Shown here piece after piece: positions 26,296 to 36,023 of a stretch of DNA of 64,000 bases. The stretch comes from Carboxylicivirga sp. M1479 (lineage in GTDB: Bacteria; Bacteroidota; Bacteroidia; Bacteroidales; Marinilabiliaceae). A program made the translations under genes and the position numbers. The notes beneath the pieces were generated by a model. That model searched no databases and was not told the origin of the DNA. It saw only the letters and a program-made list of their open reading frames with translations. The first letter of the stretch is position 1; the number at the start of each line of letters is the position of its first letter. The stretch spans positions 52,759 through 116,758 of the forward strand of contig NZ_VKDE01000011.1 in the NCBI RefSeq assembly GCF_007097485.1, in the 5' to 3' direction.

Positions 26296-27501
26296 CTATC
26301 GAATATTGTCATAATCAAAACTCTCTTTAAAATATGGATGATTTTCAGGCACTACAGGAGCCTTGGCAAAATTCCTAAAGAACGCATACAAGAATACACC
26401 CAATACAAATACGGTCATGCCAATTTCTAAAATTCCAAATTCAGGATGCTTGATTGAACCTGGCATAATAGCCATGTACATATCTAGCCAGTGACCTAAA
26501 AATACGATTACTGCAGCAGCAATTAACCAATTTAATTTCCGCTTAGTACCACGAGCCATCAGAATTAGGAAAGGTGCTAAGAAGTTAATGACCACATTGG
26601 CGTAGAATAAAAAGCCAAAATCCTCAATCCTTTGTACGTAGTAAATTGTTTCTTCAGGTATATTACTGTACCAAATTAAGAGGTATTGTGATACCCAGAG
26701 ATAGGCCCAGAATATACTAAAGCCAAATAAGTATTTACCTAGATCATGTAAATGCTCATCATTAACATGCTCCATATAACCCATACTTTTTAATACAAAA
26801 AGCAGAATAATGACGATGGCAACGGCTGAAACAAAGGTGCTAACAAAAATATACCACCCAAACAAAGTACTAAACCAGTGGGCGTCAATGGACATAATCC
26901 AATCCCAAGCCGAAGTAGAACTAGTAATGGCAAACAACACGATGAAAACACCTGCCACACCTCTTTGCTTGTTGAATAACTTTAAGTCGTAATTGCTATC
27001 GCTCTTCAGCGATAATTTGCGGAACCATAAAACCAATACACTCCACAATAGAATATATGCAACAGTACGAATACTAAAGAACATTGGATTTAGATAGGCA
27101 CTTTTACCTTGTAATATTTCATCCAAATGCTCGGTATGACTCCAGTGGTAGATATCGTGCATTCCTGCAAGAACAAGCAACATAAATACGCCACCTATTG
27201 GCACGTATAAGGACATGGCCTCGGGAATACGCTGAACAGCGGTGTGCCAGCCCGACTCTCCCAATACATGTACAATTACAAAAAACGCGGCACTCATGGC
27301 AATAGCTGTAAAATAAAAGCCATTAAGTAACACATTTGCCCAAATCCGGTGTGTATGATCCAAATTCATCGCTATACCAGCTACGGCCAAAACCGCACCT
27401 ATCACAATCATAGCGAGTAAATAGGACTTTATTTTCTTAGTAAATTCAAATGATTTATACATAATTTCATTTTTTAAATCAAGATTCTTTCCTGTCTTCA
27501 T
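26296..27501 (-). CDS. actF: Alternative complex III membrane subunit ActF
   Basis: A 401-residue polytopic membrane protein with about ten helices, matching the quinol:cytochrome c oxidoreductase ActF/ActC-like fold. Typical segments are the paired histidine loop GMHDIYHWSHTEHLD and the helix pair KYLFGFSIFWAYLWVSQYLL. The ATG at 27501 lies 2 nt after the actD stop; a second candidate at 27462 (MYKSFEFTKKIKSYLL) would give a family-typical N-terminus 13 residues shorter. It anchors the complex and may take part in proton movement, as inferred for the family. Confidence 0.88.
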   Translation of the reverse strand: MKTGKNLDLKNEIMYKSFEFTKKIKSYLLAMIVIGAVLAVAGIAMNLDHTHRIWANVLLNGFYFTAIAMSAAFFVIVHVLGESGWHTAVQRIPEAMSLYVPIGGVFMLLVLAGMHDIYHWSHTEHLDEILQGKSAYLNPMFFSIRTVAYILLWSVLVLWFRKLSLKSDSNYDLKLFNKQRGVAGVFIVLFAITSSTSAWDWIMSIDAHWFSTLFGWYIFVSTFVSAVAIVIILLFVLKSMGYMEHVNDEHLHDLGKYLFGFSIFWAYLWVSQYLLIWYSNIPEETIYYVQRIEDFGFLFYANVVINFLAPFLILMARGTKRKLNWLIAAAVIVFLGHWLDMYMAIMPGSIKHPEFGILEIGMTVFVLGVFLYAFFRNFAKAPVVPENHPYFKESFDYDNIR

Positions 27502-27503
27502 TA

Positions 27504-28019
27504 TCAAACATCGTGATGCTGAACTCCCTCAGCACCCACTGCTTGTAATTCAGATTGAAGCTGTTCGCTGTTCCCATTACTCACTTCCAGTAAAATTTGA
27601 AAACGGTCGTTGGTCACTTCCTCATCAAAAATCACATTATCTGCTCCTGGTCCGAGCTTGCTACTCAGCAAAAACCCAAAAACCAAAGCGAAAGCCGCAA
27701 ATAACACCGTTAACTCAAAAGTAACTGGTATAAATGATGGAACCGATAAATAAGGCTTACCACCAAAATTGAGTGGCCATGCTTCGGTAAAAACCCAGGC
27801 CTGAAATCCAAAGCCAATAGCTGTACCCATTGCTCCGGCAATAAAGCCAGCTCTTGGCAATCGCGAACGACGCAATTTAAGTACCTTATCTAAACCGTGT
27901 ACCGGAAATGGAGTACGCACATCGGCAATTTCAATATTTTTATCTTGCAAAGCTTTGATCCCTTCAACCAAATCTTTGTCATCGAGGTAATATCCTGAAA
28001 CAAAAGTTGTCTGTTGCAT
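27504..28019 (-). CDS. actD: Alternative complex III subunit ActD (DUF3341)
   Basis: A 171-residue DUF3341 protein with two membrane helices (residues ~62-82 and ~100-120) and soluble ends. The opening GYYLDDKDLVEGIKALQDKN and the R-rich SRLPRAGFIAGAMGTAIGFG helix are typical. It is a small structural subunit of the complex. It starts 2 nt after the actC stop and is directly followed by actF. Confidence 0.88.
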   Translation of the reverse strand: MQQTTFVSGYYLDDKDLVEGIKALQDKNIEIADVRTPFPVHGLDKVLKLRRSRLPRAGFIAGAMGTAIGFGFQAWVFTEAWPLNFGGKPYLSVPSFIPVTFELTVLFAAFALVFGFLLSSKLGPGADNVIFDEEVTNDRFQILLEVSNGNSEQLQSELQAVGAEGVQHHDV

Positions 28020-28021
28020 AT

Positions 28022-29389
28022 CTACTTTCCTTTCTTAATAAACTTTTCGGTTGAGGTCTTCAATACACTTTTCACTTCGGCAATGGCAATTACCGGGAAG
28101 AAACGTATAAACAAGAAAAACAAGGTGAAGAACAAACCAAAGGTTCCTATATAAATGCCCACTTCAACCCATGTTGGTGAATACATACTCCAGCTCGATG
28201 GCAAGAAGTCGCGGTGAAGTGAGGTTACTATAATCACGAAACGTTCGAACCACATACCAATATTCACAAAAATGGAAATGACGAATGTGGCAGCAAAGCT
28301 CCGGCGAATCTTTTTAAACCAGAATAACTGTGGTGTAATTACATTACAGGTCATCATTATCCAGTAAGCCCACCAATAGGGTCCAAAAGCACGGTTAACA
28401 AAAGCATATTGCTCGTAAACAACACCTGAATACCACGCAATAAACAACTCAGTAATATAGGCGATACCCACAATTGAACCTGTGGCGATAATAATTTTAT
28501 TCATCGACTCCAAGTGAGCCTTGGTGATGTAATCTTCCAGGTTAATGGCCTTGCGAGTAATAATCATCAGTGTAAGCACCATGGCAAAACCAGAGAATAC
28601 GGCTCCCGACACAAAATAAGGTGGAAAGATAGTGGTATGCCATCCGGGAATAACAGATGTTGCAAAGTCAAAACTTACAATGGTATGCACCGATAATACA
28701 AGCGGCGCTGCCAAACCTGCTAAAATTAAACTCATTGATTCGTGACGTGCCCAATGGCGTGCAGAACCAGTCCAACCAAAACTCAAGAAGCTATATACCT
28801 TCTTCTTGATACCTGGCACTAAGCGGTCGCGTATCGTTCCAATATCAGGGATAAGCCCCATGTACCAAAACAGAACCGAAACCGTTAAGTAGGTTGAGAT
28901 GGCAAATACATCCCAAAGTAGTGGTGAGTTAAAGTTAACCCATACATCGCGTGTGTTTGGATATGGGAAGATGAAAAAACCGAGTGGCAATCGCCCCATG
29001 TGAATCAGAGGAAATAAACCAGCACACATAACGGCAAAAATGGTCATTGCCTCGGCACTTCGGTTAATAGATGTACGCCATTTTTGGCGGAACAACAGCA
29101 AAATAGCAGATATAAATGTACCAGCATGACCGATACCTACCCACCATACGAAGTTGGTAATTCCCCATCCCCAACCAATGGTTCGATCAAGGCCCCATGT
29201 TCCAATTCCATCCCAAACTGTGATGAAGATAGAAAACAGACCAAAGCCTAAAGCAATTAATGCCAGTGTCAATCCGCCAAACCAAAGCTTACCCGGCTTT
29301 CCGGTCATTGGAGCGTATATATCCTCGGTAACTTTACTGTAGCTTTTTTCTCCGCTAATGAGCGGCTCTCTTACAGGTGATACGTACAT
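28022..29389 (-). CDS. actC: Alternative complex III NrfD-like membrane subunit ActC
   Basis: A 455-residue NrfD/PsrC-type integral membrane protein with about ten helices that forms the menaquinol-binding part of the complex next to ActB. Hallmarks are the helix starts [20 protein letters not shown] and [17 protein letters not shown]. Its ATG overlaps the actB stop by one base (TAATG), giving tight translational coupling to the iron-sulphur subunit. Confidence 0.92.
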   Translation of the reverse strand: MYVSPVREPLISGEKSYSKVTEDIYAPMTGKPGKLWFGGLTLALIALGFGLFSIFITVWDGIGTWGLDRTIGWGWGITNFVWWVGIGHAGTFISAILLLFRQKWRTSINRSAEAMTIFAVMCAGLFPLIHMGRLPLGFFIFPYPNTRDVWVNFNSPLLWDVFAISTYLTVSVLFWYMGLIPDIGTIRDRLVPGIKKKVYSFLSFGWTGSARHWARHESMSLILAGLAAPLVLSVHTIVSFDFATSVIPGWHTTIFPPYFVSGAVFSGFAMVLTLMIITRKAINLEDYITKAHLESMNKIIIATGSIVGIAYITELFIAWYSGVVYEQYAFVNRAFGPYWWAYWIMMTCNVITPQLFWFKKIRRSFAATFVISIFVNIGMWFERFVIIVTSLHRDFLPSSWSMYSPTWVEVGIYIGTFGLFFTLFFLFIRFFPVIAIAEVKSVLKTSTEKFIKKGK

Positions 29390-32355
29390 TAGCTTAGTGT
29401 TTTATTTTTATCCTTATTTCTTACTTTCGATAGGTACACAACCGATGGTAATGTATGAAGCTCTTCTAATAAACCATACTGACGAGCATCCTTAAGTAAC
29501 TTCGAAATTTTACTTTGAGGATCATTCATATCTCCAAATGTGATGGCATCGGCCGGACATGTTTGTTGACAAGCCGTTTTGATTTCTCCATCAGCCAATT
29601 GACGTCCATCTTTTTTAGCCGTCAGTTTTTTATCCTGTATACGCTGGATACACATCGAACATTTTTCAATAACGCCCTTGGCACGCACCGTCACATCAGG
29701 GTTTAACACCATACGTTTTAGATCCAATGTCATGCCCGCAGGGTCAACACGGTTATTCGGAATGGTGTCGGCACCAGTATAATCGTACCAGTTAAATCGA
29801 CGCACTTTATACGGGCAGTTATTATTGCAATATCGTGTACCAATACAGCGGTTATACGCCATTTGGTTAATTCCTTCTGAACTGTGGTTAGTCGCAGCTA
29901 CCGGACAAACATTTTCACATGGTGCATTATCGCAATGCTGACACATAACTGGCTGACGCACCACTCCCGGATTGTCAGTATCGCCAGCATAGTAACGGTC
30001 TAAACGTAACCAATGCATTTCGTGCGAGCGACGCACTTCGTTACGACCGACAACAGGCACGTTATTTTCAGCTGAACACGCAACAACACAAGCATTACAT
30101 CCAATACATGAATTTAAGTCGATAGACATTCCCCAATGGTGCCCTTTGTATTCATGCTCATGATAAAGACTAGTATGTAACTTCTCCACCTTAGCATGTG
30201 TTTCATTACCAGAAGCAGGATTGGCTAAAAACTCAGCGATAGTTGTTTCGCGAACAAGCTCACGTCCTTCCATGGAATGGTGAGATTGAGTAGCTGCTAA
30301 TTCGTAAGTTCCACCGGTTGCAACAACTTCAACTTTAGGAAGACTGTATGAACGATGGCCATTTTTCAACTCTACAAACGGATAAACATTTTTACCTAAA
30401 TCAGATGCTACACGCCCTGCATTTGAACGCCCATAACCAACGGCTATTGCTAAAGTATTACGAGCTTGACCTGGTTGAACTAACACAGGCATTTCAAGTC
30501 CATTTACATCAACAACATCGCCCTGGCTCCAACCGCGTAAAGCCGCAAAAGCAGGCGAAACAGAAACGTAGTTATCCCAACAAACACGAGAAACAGGCTC
30601 AGGTAACTCTTGTAACCAAGGGTTATTGGCGAGTGTTCCATCGCCAACTGGCACCGTTTGGTACAAGACTAATTCTAAGTCGTTTGACGAGTTTGGTGAA
30701 TTATAATTATTTGTAGAAGATGATATATTAATGTTTGAATAAGTTAAGCTTGCTCCCTTTTTGTTTTTATCAACAACAATTCCGTCGCGTAAGCTTATCT
30801 TCCAAAACGTTTCAAACTGCTTTCCTTTGGCAATGTCAGCATTGTAAATCTGATCTTTCCAATACAGTTTAATGTAGTCGTAGTACGAACCCTCAAATCC
30901 AGCCCAAGCCATTAAGTTTTCTTGTGGGGCACGGGTTTTAAACAGAGGACGAATTGCAGGCTGGGTAATGGTATAAACACCATCCACTAATTCCATATCA
31001 TCCCATTTTTCAAGAAAGTGCGGTGCAGGTAATTGATAGCTGCAAACCAGAGCTGTTTCTGTTTGTTGCGATTGAACTCCAATACGTAAAGGCACTTTTT
31101 TGATCGCTTCTTTTGTTCTTCCGTTAAGAGGGGCATGATACAATGGGTTTGTTTCCCAAAACATGACAGCACCAACAGCACTACTCTCCATGCGGCTTAA
31201 CAGAGCATCAAACTTTTTATCACAACCTTGATATAAATTAATGGGCTTATCAACATTTATTGTTTTACCAAAGTTTTGCAGCAGATGGTTAATCTCCAAC
31301 ACCAAGCTTTGAATAGAAACATCATTAGTTCCCGAAACAACGAGTGATTGACCTCTTAAAGCAACCAATTCATCGGCTACTTTATCAATCGCATCAGGGC
31401 CTTTAACGGCTGCTACCATCATACCAGATCGTTGTGCAACGGCCATGTATAAGCTCGATAGATAATAGCCTTCGTCACTTGCTGACATTGGAATGCGTTC
31501 ATCGGCATTAGAACCTGTTAATGACATAATAGGCTCAAACTGAACGTGGCGCATCATTTCACGTTGCCCCTCGGTCAGTTTGCGAGCTGAGGCGTATTGA
31601 CGTCCAAAAGCAGTTGGCTGTAACCAGGTACCTAAGAAATCAACATTAAAACCAACCACCATTTTAGCCTTATCAAACCTAAAACTAGGTATAACAGCAC
31701 TACCAAAACCCTTGTGACAAGCCTCTTTTAATGCTGAATATGAATAGGCATCAAATGTTTCATGAACAACAAAAGGATATTTCGTTTTAAAATCATGAAT
31801 TAATTGCTTGGTTGATGGACTGATAATACTGGGTGTGAGAATGACGAATTCCTTTTCTGCATCCCAGGTAGAAAGTGTTTCAAGCAGTTTAGCATCCACA
31901 TCTTCCCAACGGATAGGGTTTCCATCCAAAGTTGGTTGAGCTGGGCGCGACTCGTCGTATAAATTTAGTAAGGAAGCTTGAACACGGGCCGATGCAGATC
32001 CACCTGTCATCTGGCACAAGTCATTACCTTCAATTTTAATAGGTCGACCATCCCTTACTTTTACGAGGATAGGCACCATTTCGGCACCATCGTAAAATGT
32101 AGAAGCATAGTAATTGGCTGTACCGGGTTTAACTTCTTCGGGTTGTATTAAATAAGGTATAGCTTTTTTCACAGGTCGCTCACAGCCAGCTAGCACTGCT
32201 GCCGAGGCGATGCTAAATCCGAAATACTTCAGAAAATCGCGACGTGAATTGCTTGATGAATCTGCTCCTTCAGAAAGCACCACAGAAGATTTCTTTTCTT
32301 GTGGGGCTTCTTCTGCTGGCAATAAATCTTCAAGGCTTCTCCAATATTCTTTCAT
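29389..32355 (-). CDS. actB: Alternative complex III iron-sulphur subunit ActB
   Basis: A 988-residue fusion of a molybdopterin-oxidoreductase-like domain that has lost its cofactor role and a C-terminal four-cluster ferredoxin domain. A twin-arginine motif ([15 protein letters not shown]) near residue 38 is followed by a lipobox-like LAGC, so Tat export and lipidation are likely. Four cysteine clusters are visible: [35 protein letters not shown] and CSMCIQ...CQQTC. One of them would carry a [3Fe-4S] centre in the known complexes. It starts 182 bp after actA, a gap holding leader element A, whose short ORF ends 16 nt before this ATG. Confidence 0.95.
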   Translation of the reverse strand: MKEYWRSLEDLLPAEEAPQEKKSSVVLSEGADSSSNSRRDFLKYFGFSIASAAVLAGCERPVKKAIPYLIQPEEVKPGTANYYASTFYDGAEMVPILVKVRDGRPIKIEGNDLCQMTGGSASARVQASLLNLYDESRPAQPTLDGNPIRWEDVDAKLLETLSTWDAEKEFVILTPSIISPSTKQLIHDFKTKYPFVVHETFDAYSYSALKEACHKGFGSAVIPSFRFDKAKMVVGFNVDFLGTWLQPTAFGRQYASARKLTEGQREMMRHVQFEPIMSLTGSNADERIPMSASDEGYYLSSLYMAVAQRSGMMVAAVKGPDAIDKVADELVALRGQSLVVSGTNDVSIQSLVLEINHLLQNFGKTINVDKPINLYQGCDKKFDALLSRMESSAVGAVMFWETNPLYHAPLNGRTKEAIKKVPLRIGVQSQQTETALVCSYQLPAPHFLEKWDDMELVDGVYTITQPAIRPLFKTRAPQENLMAWAGFEGSYYDYIKLYWKDQIYNADIAKGKQFETFWKISLRDGIVVDKNKKGASLTYSNINISSSTNNYNSPNSSNDLELVLYQTVPVGDGTLANNPWLQELPEPVSRVCWDNYVSVSPAFAALRGWSQGDVVDVNGLEMPVLVQPGQARNTLAIAVGYGRSNAGRVASDLGKNVYPFVELKNGHRSYSLPKVEVVATGGTYELAATQSHHSMEGRELVRETTIAEFLANPASGNETHAKVEKLHTSLYHEHEYKGHHWGMSIDLNSCIGCNACVVACSAENNVPVVGRNEVRRSHEMHWLRLDRYYAGDTDNPGVVRQPVMCQHCDNAPCENVCPVAATNHSSEGINQMAYNRCIGTRYCNNNCPYKVRRFNWYDYTGADTIPNNRVDPAGMTLDLKRMVLNPDVTVRAKGVIEKCSMCIQRIQDKKLTAKKDGRQLADGEIKTACQQTCPADAITFGDMNDPQSKISKLLKDARQYGLLEELHTLPSVVYLSKVRNKDKNKTLS

Positions 32356-32456
32356 CTGTATAAATTTACTTTTATTTGTCAGATGGAACTCTCAAGTAAA
32401 TTTCTTCATCCCCTTGTGTGTCAATTGGGATCATCAAATTTACAAGGTTGTTTCAT
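32356..32456 (-). repeat. Leader element copy A (upstream of actB)
   Basis: A ~100-bp copy of a dispersed spacer element that also occurs at 63671-63769, 63770-63880, 59079-59168 and degenerately at ~59015-59078. All copies are on the minus strand. They share an ATGAAAC-like left end, CACACA(A/G)GGxG, a GAGTTCCAT core and an A-rich right end that abuts a start codon. Copy A ends exactly at the actB ATG. A decayed CAAGAT-type repeat lies just upstream. Confidence 0.75.
32372..32434 (-). CDS. Short leader ORF in element A
   Basis: A 20-codon reading frame (MIPIDTQGDEEIYLRVPSDK) that ends 16 nt before the actB ATG. Its last 12 residues match those of the ORF in element B (IYLRVPxxK), with the same 16-nt distance to the next start codon. 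The frame match suggests a translated leader peptide or the remnant of one, but the number of copies is too small to prove selection on the protein. Confidence 0.35.
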   Translation of the reverse strand: MIPIDTQGDEEIYLRVPSDK

Positions 32457-32469
32457 TTCTTTTATTTAG

Positions 32470-32525
32470 TATCAAGAGTTAAGTTTCAAGATGATTATCG
32501 TCTTGCGTCTTTATCTTGCATCTTA
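32470..32525. repeat. CAAGAT/ATCTTG-type degenerate repeat
   Basis: Between actA and leader element A the DNA consists of loosely repeated TATCAAGAG, TTTCAAGATG, GTCTTGCGTC and TATCTTGCATC words on both strands. A similar TATCAAGATTCAAG run occurs at 58975-59010 beside element E. No coding potential is seen. Confidence 0.5.
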
Positions 32526-32537
32526 ATTCACTAATTA

Positions 32538-33683
32538 TTAATGGTGACATTTCATACAATCATTGGCACCAATATCTGCTGCTTTGATTGAATCACGAAC
32601 ACCTTCATCTAAATCTTTATGTAAAGCTTCGAATGTTTTATAATAGTCGTTGTCCTTGAAATTCACATTGGTTGCTTTGTGACAATCTAAACACCAACCC
32701 ATGGACAAATCATGCTCTTGTTTAAGAATATGCATGTTTTCAACATCTCCATGACATTCCTGACACTCGCGTTTACCTACATTAACATGTTGTGCGTGAC
32801 TAAAGAAAACATGATCAGGTAGGTTATGTATTCTTACCCACTCGATGTCTTTGTTATTTTCATAAGCATCTACCACCTTGGCAATTTCAAACTGACCAGA
32901 ATTGGTGCCATTTCGTACTACCTGGTGACAGTTCATACATAAGCCAGCACTTGGTATACCCGAAGACTTGCCTTCATCGGCATTTGAGTGACAATACAAA
33001 CAATCAATTTTATTGTCGCCCGCATGTACTTTATGTGAGAATTTAATCGGCTGATCGGGCATATAATCCTGGCTACGGCCTAAATCAATGGTTTCGTGCG
33101 CCACAAGCTTCAGTTGAAAGCTAAGTCCGAATACAATGATGAGTACATGAATAGCTTTATAAGGAATCTTTTTAGTAAAGATTAAATCCACCAAAGCAAA
33201 AGTCATTAAACCTCCAAGCAATAGAAAAATCAATAACTTATTTATTGAAATTGGAGCATCCTCAACTCCGTTCTCAGACAATTGCACTAAATATCCTTGC
33301 AAATGAAAAAGTTGCTCGTCATCAAGTTGGTATTTTACATGTACTTTTTCGCGCATAGCCCCTGTTGGTGTTAACAAGTGCTCTTTAAAAGTAGCCAAGT
33401 CCATCTCGGCAGCCACTTTTGCCATTTCTACCGCCGATGGATTCCAATTAATAGAATCGCCAGAATGCACCGCATGGCATGATACACAAGACGCAGAACC
33501 TTCCCCGCTAGGAATCAAACCAAAAAATAATCGCTCCCCAACCTTAATGTCAGGTTCAGGTCCTTTTTTTTCAGCAAAAACTTCTGTTTTTATTCCCGAC
33601 AATGCAAGCAGGACGCATAAAACAAAAAAAGGCTTTAAGATTTTTTTCCCATAAGTAAGGGAGTCAGACAAAGTCTTTACCAT
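32538..33683 (-). CDS. actA: Alternative complex III multihaem cytochrome c subunit ActA
   Basis: A 381-residue periplasmic/membrane multihaem cytochrome and first gene of the act operon. A signal-like helix (residues ~17-37) precedes a small N-terminal domain with haem motif CVSCH (66-70). Two membrane helices (~149-170 and ~177-194) follow, then a domain with five more motifs: CLYCH (228), CMNCH (249), CQECH (307), CLDCH (331) and CMKCH (376). The described complexes have five haems in ActA, so the N-terminal haem domain is an addition. It relays electrons from ActB to ActE. Confidence 0.93.
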   Translation of the reverse strand: MVKTLSDSLTYGKKILKPFFVLCVLLALSGIKTEVFAEKKGPEPDIKVGERLFFGLIPSGEGSASCVSCHAVHSGDSINWNPSAVEMAKVAAEMDLATFKEHLLTPTGAMREKVHVKYQLDDEQLFHLQGYLVQLSENGVEDAPISINKLLIFLLLGGLMTFALVDLIFTKKIPYKAIHVLIIVFGLSFQLKLVAHETIDLGRSQDYMPDQPIKFSHKVHAGDNKIDCLYCHSNADEGKSSGIPSAGLCMNCHQVVRNGTNSGQFEIAKVVDAYENNKDIEWVRIHNLPDHVFFSHAQHVNVGKRECQECHGDVENMHILKQEHDLSMGWCLDCHKATNVNFKDNDYYKTFEALHKDLDEGVRDSIKAADIGANDCMKCHH

Positions 33684-33854
33684 AATTAATCGCTATTAGT
33701 TTCTGAAAACTAGAATACAAGCTTTTTAAAACTTCACTAATTCTCAAATTCTTTTTAGATATTATTGTTATTTTTTAACAATTCTACTTTCAACAATTCA
33801 TAACGAATCAATGATAGAATTGTTTTGAGAGGCAAATATAATATTTCAGACCTT

Positions 33855-34964
33855 TTATTCTTTTATTTTCTCTGTCAATTTTTGCACGAGTTTGTAATTA
33901 AAAAAGAACTCCTTGGCTATCACACGAATAATGGTGTAAACAGGGATGGCTAAAAACATTCCGATGATACCGGACATATATCCTGCCATCAAAATAAGAA
34001 TAAAAATTTCGAGAGGATGAGCTCGCACACTAGCCGAAAATATAAAAGGCTGAAAAACAATATTATCAAGCAACTGCACGATAACGAAAACTAAAAAAAC
34101 ACCAAACATATAGTGCAGAAAGTCAGGTGGGGCAGTCATTTGAACATAAACAACTAAAGAAACTAAAAAGCCAAAAAAAGCTCCAATTAAAGGCCCCATA
34201 TATGGTATGACATTTATTAGTCCAGAAAACAAACCTATTATTACAGCATGTTGAAATCCAACCCCAACCATTGCTAAGCCCAAGGTGACAATTACAGTGA
34301 TGAGGGTAATTTGTATGATTATTCCTATAAAATATCTTCGAAGTAAAGTTTTGATAGATGCAAGCACATGTTTAATTCCATCTTCGTGCTGGTTGGGAAT
34401 AAATAACAATAGCCCCTGAATAATTAGCCACTCCTCTTTTAAAAAAAAGAACGTTATAAAACTAACACTGAAAGCAAAAATAAATAAGCCTCCTAAAAAA
34501 CCTGCCAATGATGTAACAATATCCCTTAAGCGAGAAAAATCGAAGAATGTAATGGCGGTATCTTTCAATTGTGCTTCGATGACTTCTATACCCGCCTTTC
34601 CAAATTCAGACTCCTGCAATGGCTCAATTATAGAGCCAAGCAAGCGCTCAGCAGCGTCAAATACTGCATCTAAATCAACATTGGATAAAAAATGCACTTC
34701 TTCAATAATAAAAGGCACACTCACACGAAAAAAACTTACTACAAATATCCAAAGAGTTAAAATAGTTAAAAGGGCACCCATAGAATTAGATGCTTGCCAC
34801 TTTCGAATCCTAATACGCTTTATCAAATCAAATATGGGACGAGCAACTAACGAAATAACAGCTGAGACAAGCAGAAATGATACCACAGCTCTAAAATACC
34901 ATACGATCAATATGGATAAACAAGCTATTACAAAGCCAAGAAAATATTTTAATCGATCGCCCAT
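33855..34964 (-). CDS. AI-2E family transporter (PerM-like)
   Basis: A 369-residue membrane protein with eight predicted helices in the AI-2E/PerM arrangement: helices at both ends, a ~100-residue soluble loop in the first half (VDLDAVFDAAERLLGSIIEP) and the conserved central-to-C-terminal part (GLFSGLINVIPYMGPLIGAF, then DNIVFQPFIFSASVRAHPLE). The family includes autoinducer-2 exporters, sodium/proton antiporters and proteins of unknown transport role, so the substrate is undecided. The gene appears monocistronic. Confidence 0.88.
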   Translation of the reverse strand: MGDRLKYFLGFVIACLSILIVWYFRAVVSFLLVSAVISLVARPIFDLIKRIRIRKWQASNSMGALLTILTLWIFVVSFFRVSVPFIIEEVHFLSNVDLDAVFDAAERLLGSIIEPLQESEFGKAGIEVIEAQLKDTAITFFDFSRLRDIVTSLAGFLGGLFIFAFSVSFITFFFLKEEWLIIQGLLLFIPNQHEDGIKHVLASIKTLLRRYFIGIIIQITLITVIVTLGLAMVGVGFQHAVIIGLFSGLINVIPYMGPLIGAFFGFLVSLVVYVQMTAPPDFLHYMFGVFLVFVIVQLLDNIVFQPFIFSASVRAHPLEIFILILMAGYMSGIIGMFLAIPVYTIIRVIAKEFFFNYKLVQKLTEKIKE

Positions 34965-35174
34965 GAATTTTCGTTAGTAAGTAGAAGTATAAACTCACAA
35001 AATTATCACCCAATAGCAAGTCTTAAGCGGTAAATAAAACTCATGTTAGTCAAAAAAAATAGCACATTAGTCCTACAAATAAACCCATTAGCCATATTAT
35101 CTACAACCAAGCGCACTGATAGCTACATGGAAACACTACTTTTACTCCAACTACACCTAACAAATTAGAAATAT

Positions 35175-35990
35175 ATGAGAGGAGCAATTGTAGGCGATAT
35201 TTTAGGTTCAGCTTTTATTAATTCGCCACAAGTAACTAACAATTTTCAATTATTAAAGCCTTTTTCGGCTTATACCGACGATACGGTTTTGACCATCTCA
35301 ACAGCTGATGCAATCTTAAAAAACATCTCATACAAAGATTCAATCAAGGAGTGGACTAAGAAATATCCGAAAGCAGGTTATCAATCCGCTTTTTTAGAAT
35401 GGGCTCTGGGAAATAATCCCAAGGAAGTATATAAAAGCAACGGAGATGGCGCAGCGCGTCGGGTAAGTCCAATTGGTTTTGCAGCTGATTCGATTGAATA
35501 TGCTATGATAGAAGCTGAAAAGGCGACTATTATAACGCACCCCACCGAATCAAAGGTTAAAGCATCACAAGCATATTGTGGAGCAATTTATCTGGCAAAA
35601 ACGGGTCATAAAAAAACTGAGATACGCGACTTTCTTTATAAGGAATTAGGCTACCAACTGCCTGAAAAATTATCTAAAGATTGCGCTATAAAATTAAATA
35701 AGCGATACGAATCGCCGGTTCCGTGTGCAATTATGGCGGTGCTAGTGGCGCATAACTTTGAGGAGGCCATACGTAATGCCATATGGTTAGACGGTCCTCG
35801 GAACACTATCAGCAGTATAGCTGGTGCAGTAGCTCAGGCTTACTACAAGCACATACCAAAATCCATCATTCGGAAATCATTATCGCGCTTAGCTCCCGAT
35901 CTGGAACTAGTTTTAAGCGATTTTGAAGATAGATATTGTGATACAATAATCAACAATACGAAAGAAGAGATAAAATTTAATTTTCACTAA
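35175..35990 (+). CDS. ADP-ribosylglycohydrolase family protein
   Basis: A 271-residue all-helical hydrolase of the DraG/ARH family that removes ADP-ribose from proteins or small molecules. The two-magnesium site residues are visible: GAIVGDILGSAF at the N-terminus, SAYTDDTVLT near residue 35, and the C-terminal SSIAGAVAQAYY, which takes the place of the usual D-x-D-T/S region. No ADP-ribosyltransferase partner lies nearby. It may act in house-keeping removal of ADP-ribose or, as often in Bacteroidota, on an unknown substrate. Confidence 0.85.
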   Translation: MRGAIVGDILGSAFINSPQVTNNFQLLKPFSAYTDDTVLTISTADAILKNISYKDSIKEWTKKYPKAGYQSAFLEWALGNNPKEVYKSNGDGAARRVSPIGFAADSIEYAMIEAEKATIITHPTESKVKASQAYCGAIYLAKTGHKKTEIRDFLYKELGYQLPEKLSKDCAIKLNKRYESPVPCAIMAVLVAHNFEEAIRNAIWLDGPRNTISSIAGAVAQAYYKHIPKSIIRKSLSRLAPDLELVLSDFEDRYCDTIINNTKEEIKFNFH

Positions 35991-35994
35991 AAAA

Positions 35995-36021
35995 ATAAAG
36001 GCCGGTATTACCGGCCTTTAT
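35995..36021. terminator. Bidirectional terminator between ARH gene and lon
   Basis: An ATAAAGGCCGGTA/TACCGGCCTTTAT palindrome fills the 33-bp gap between two convergent genes, with A/T runs on both sides. Confidence 0.8.
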
Positions 36022-36023
36022 CA

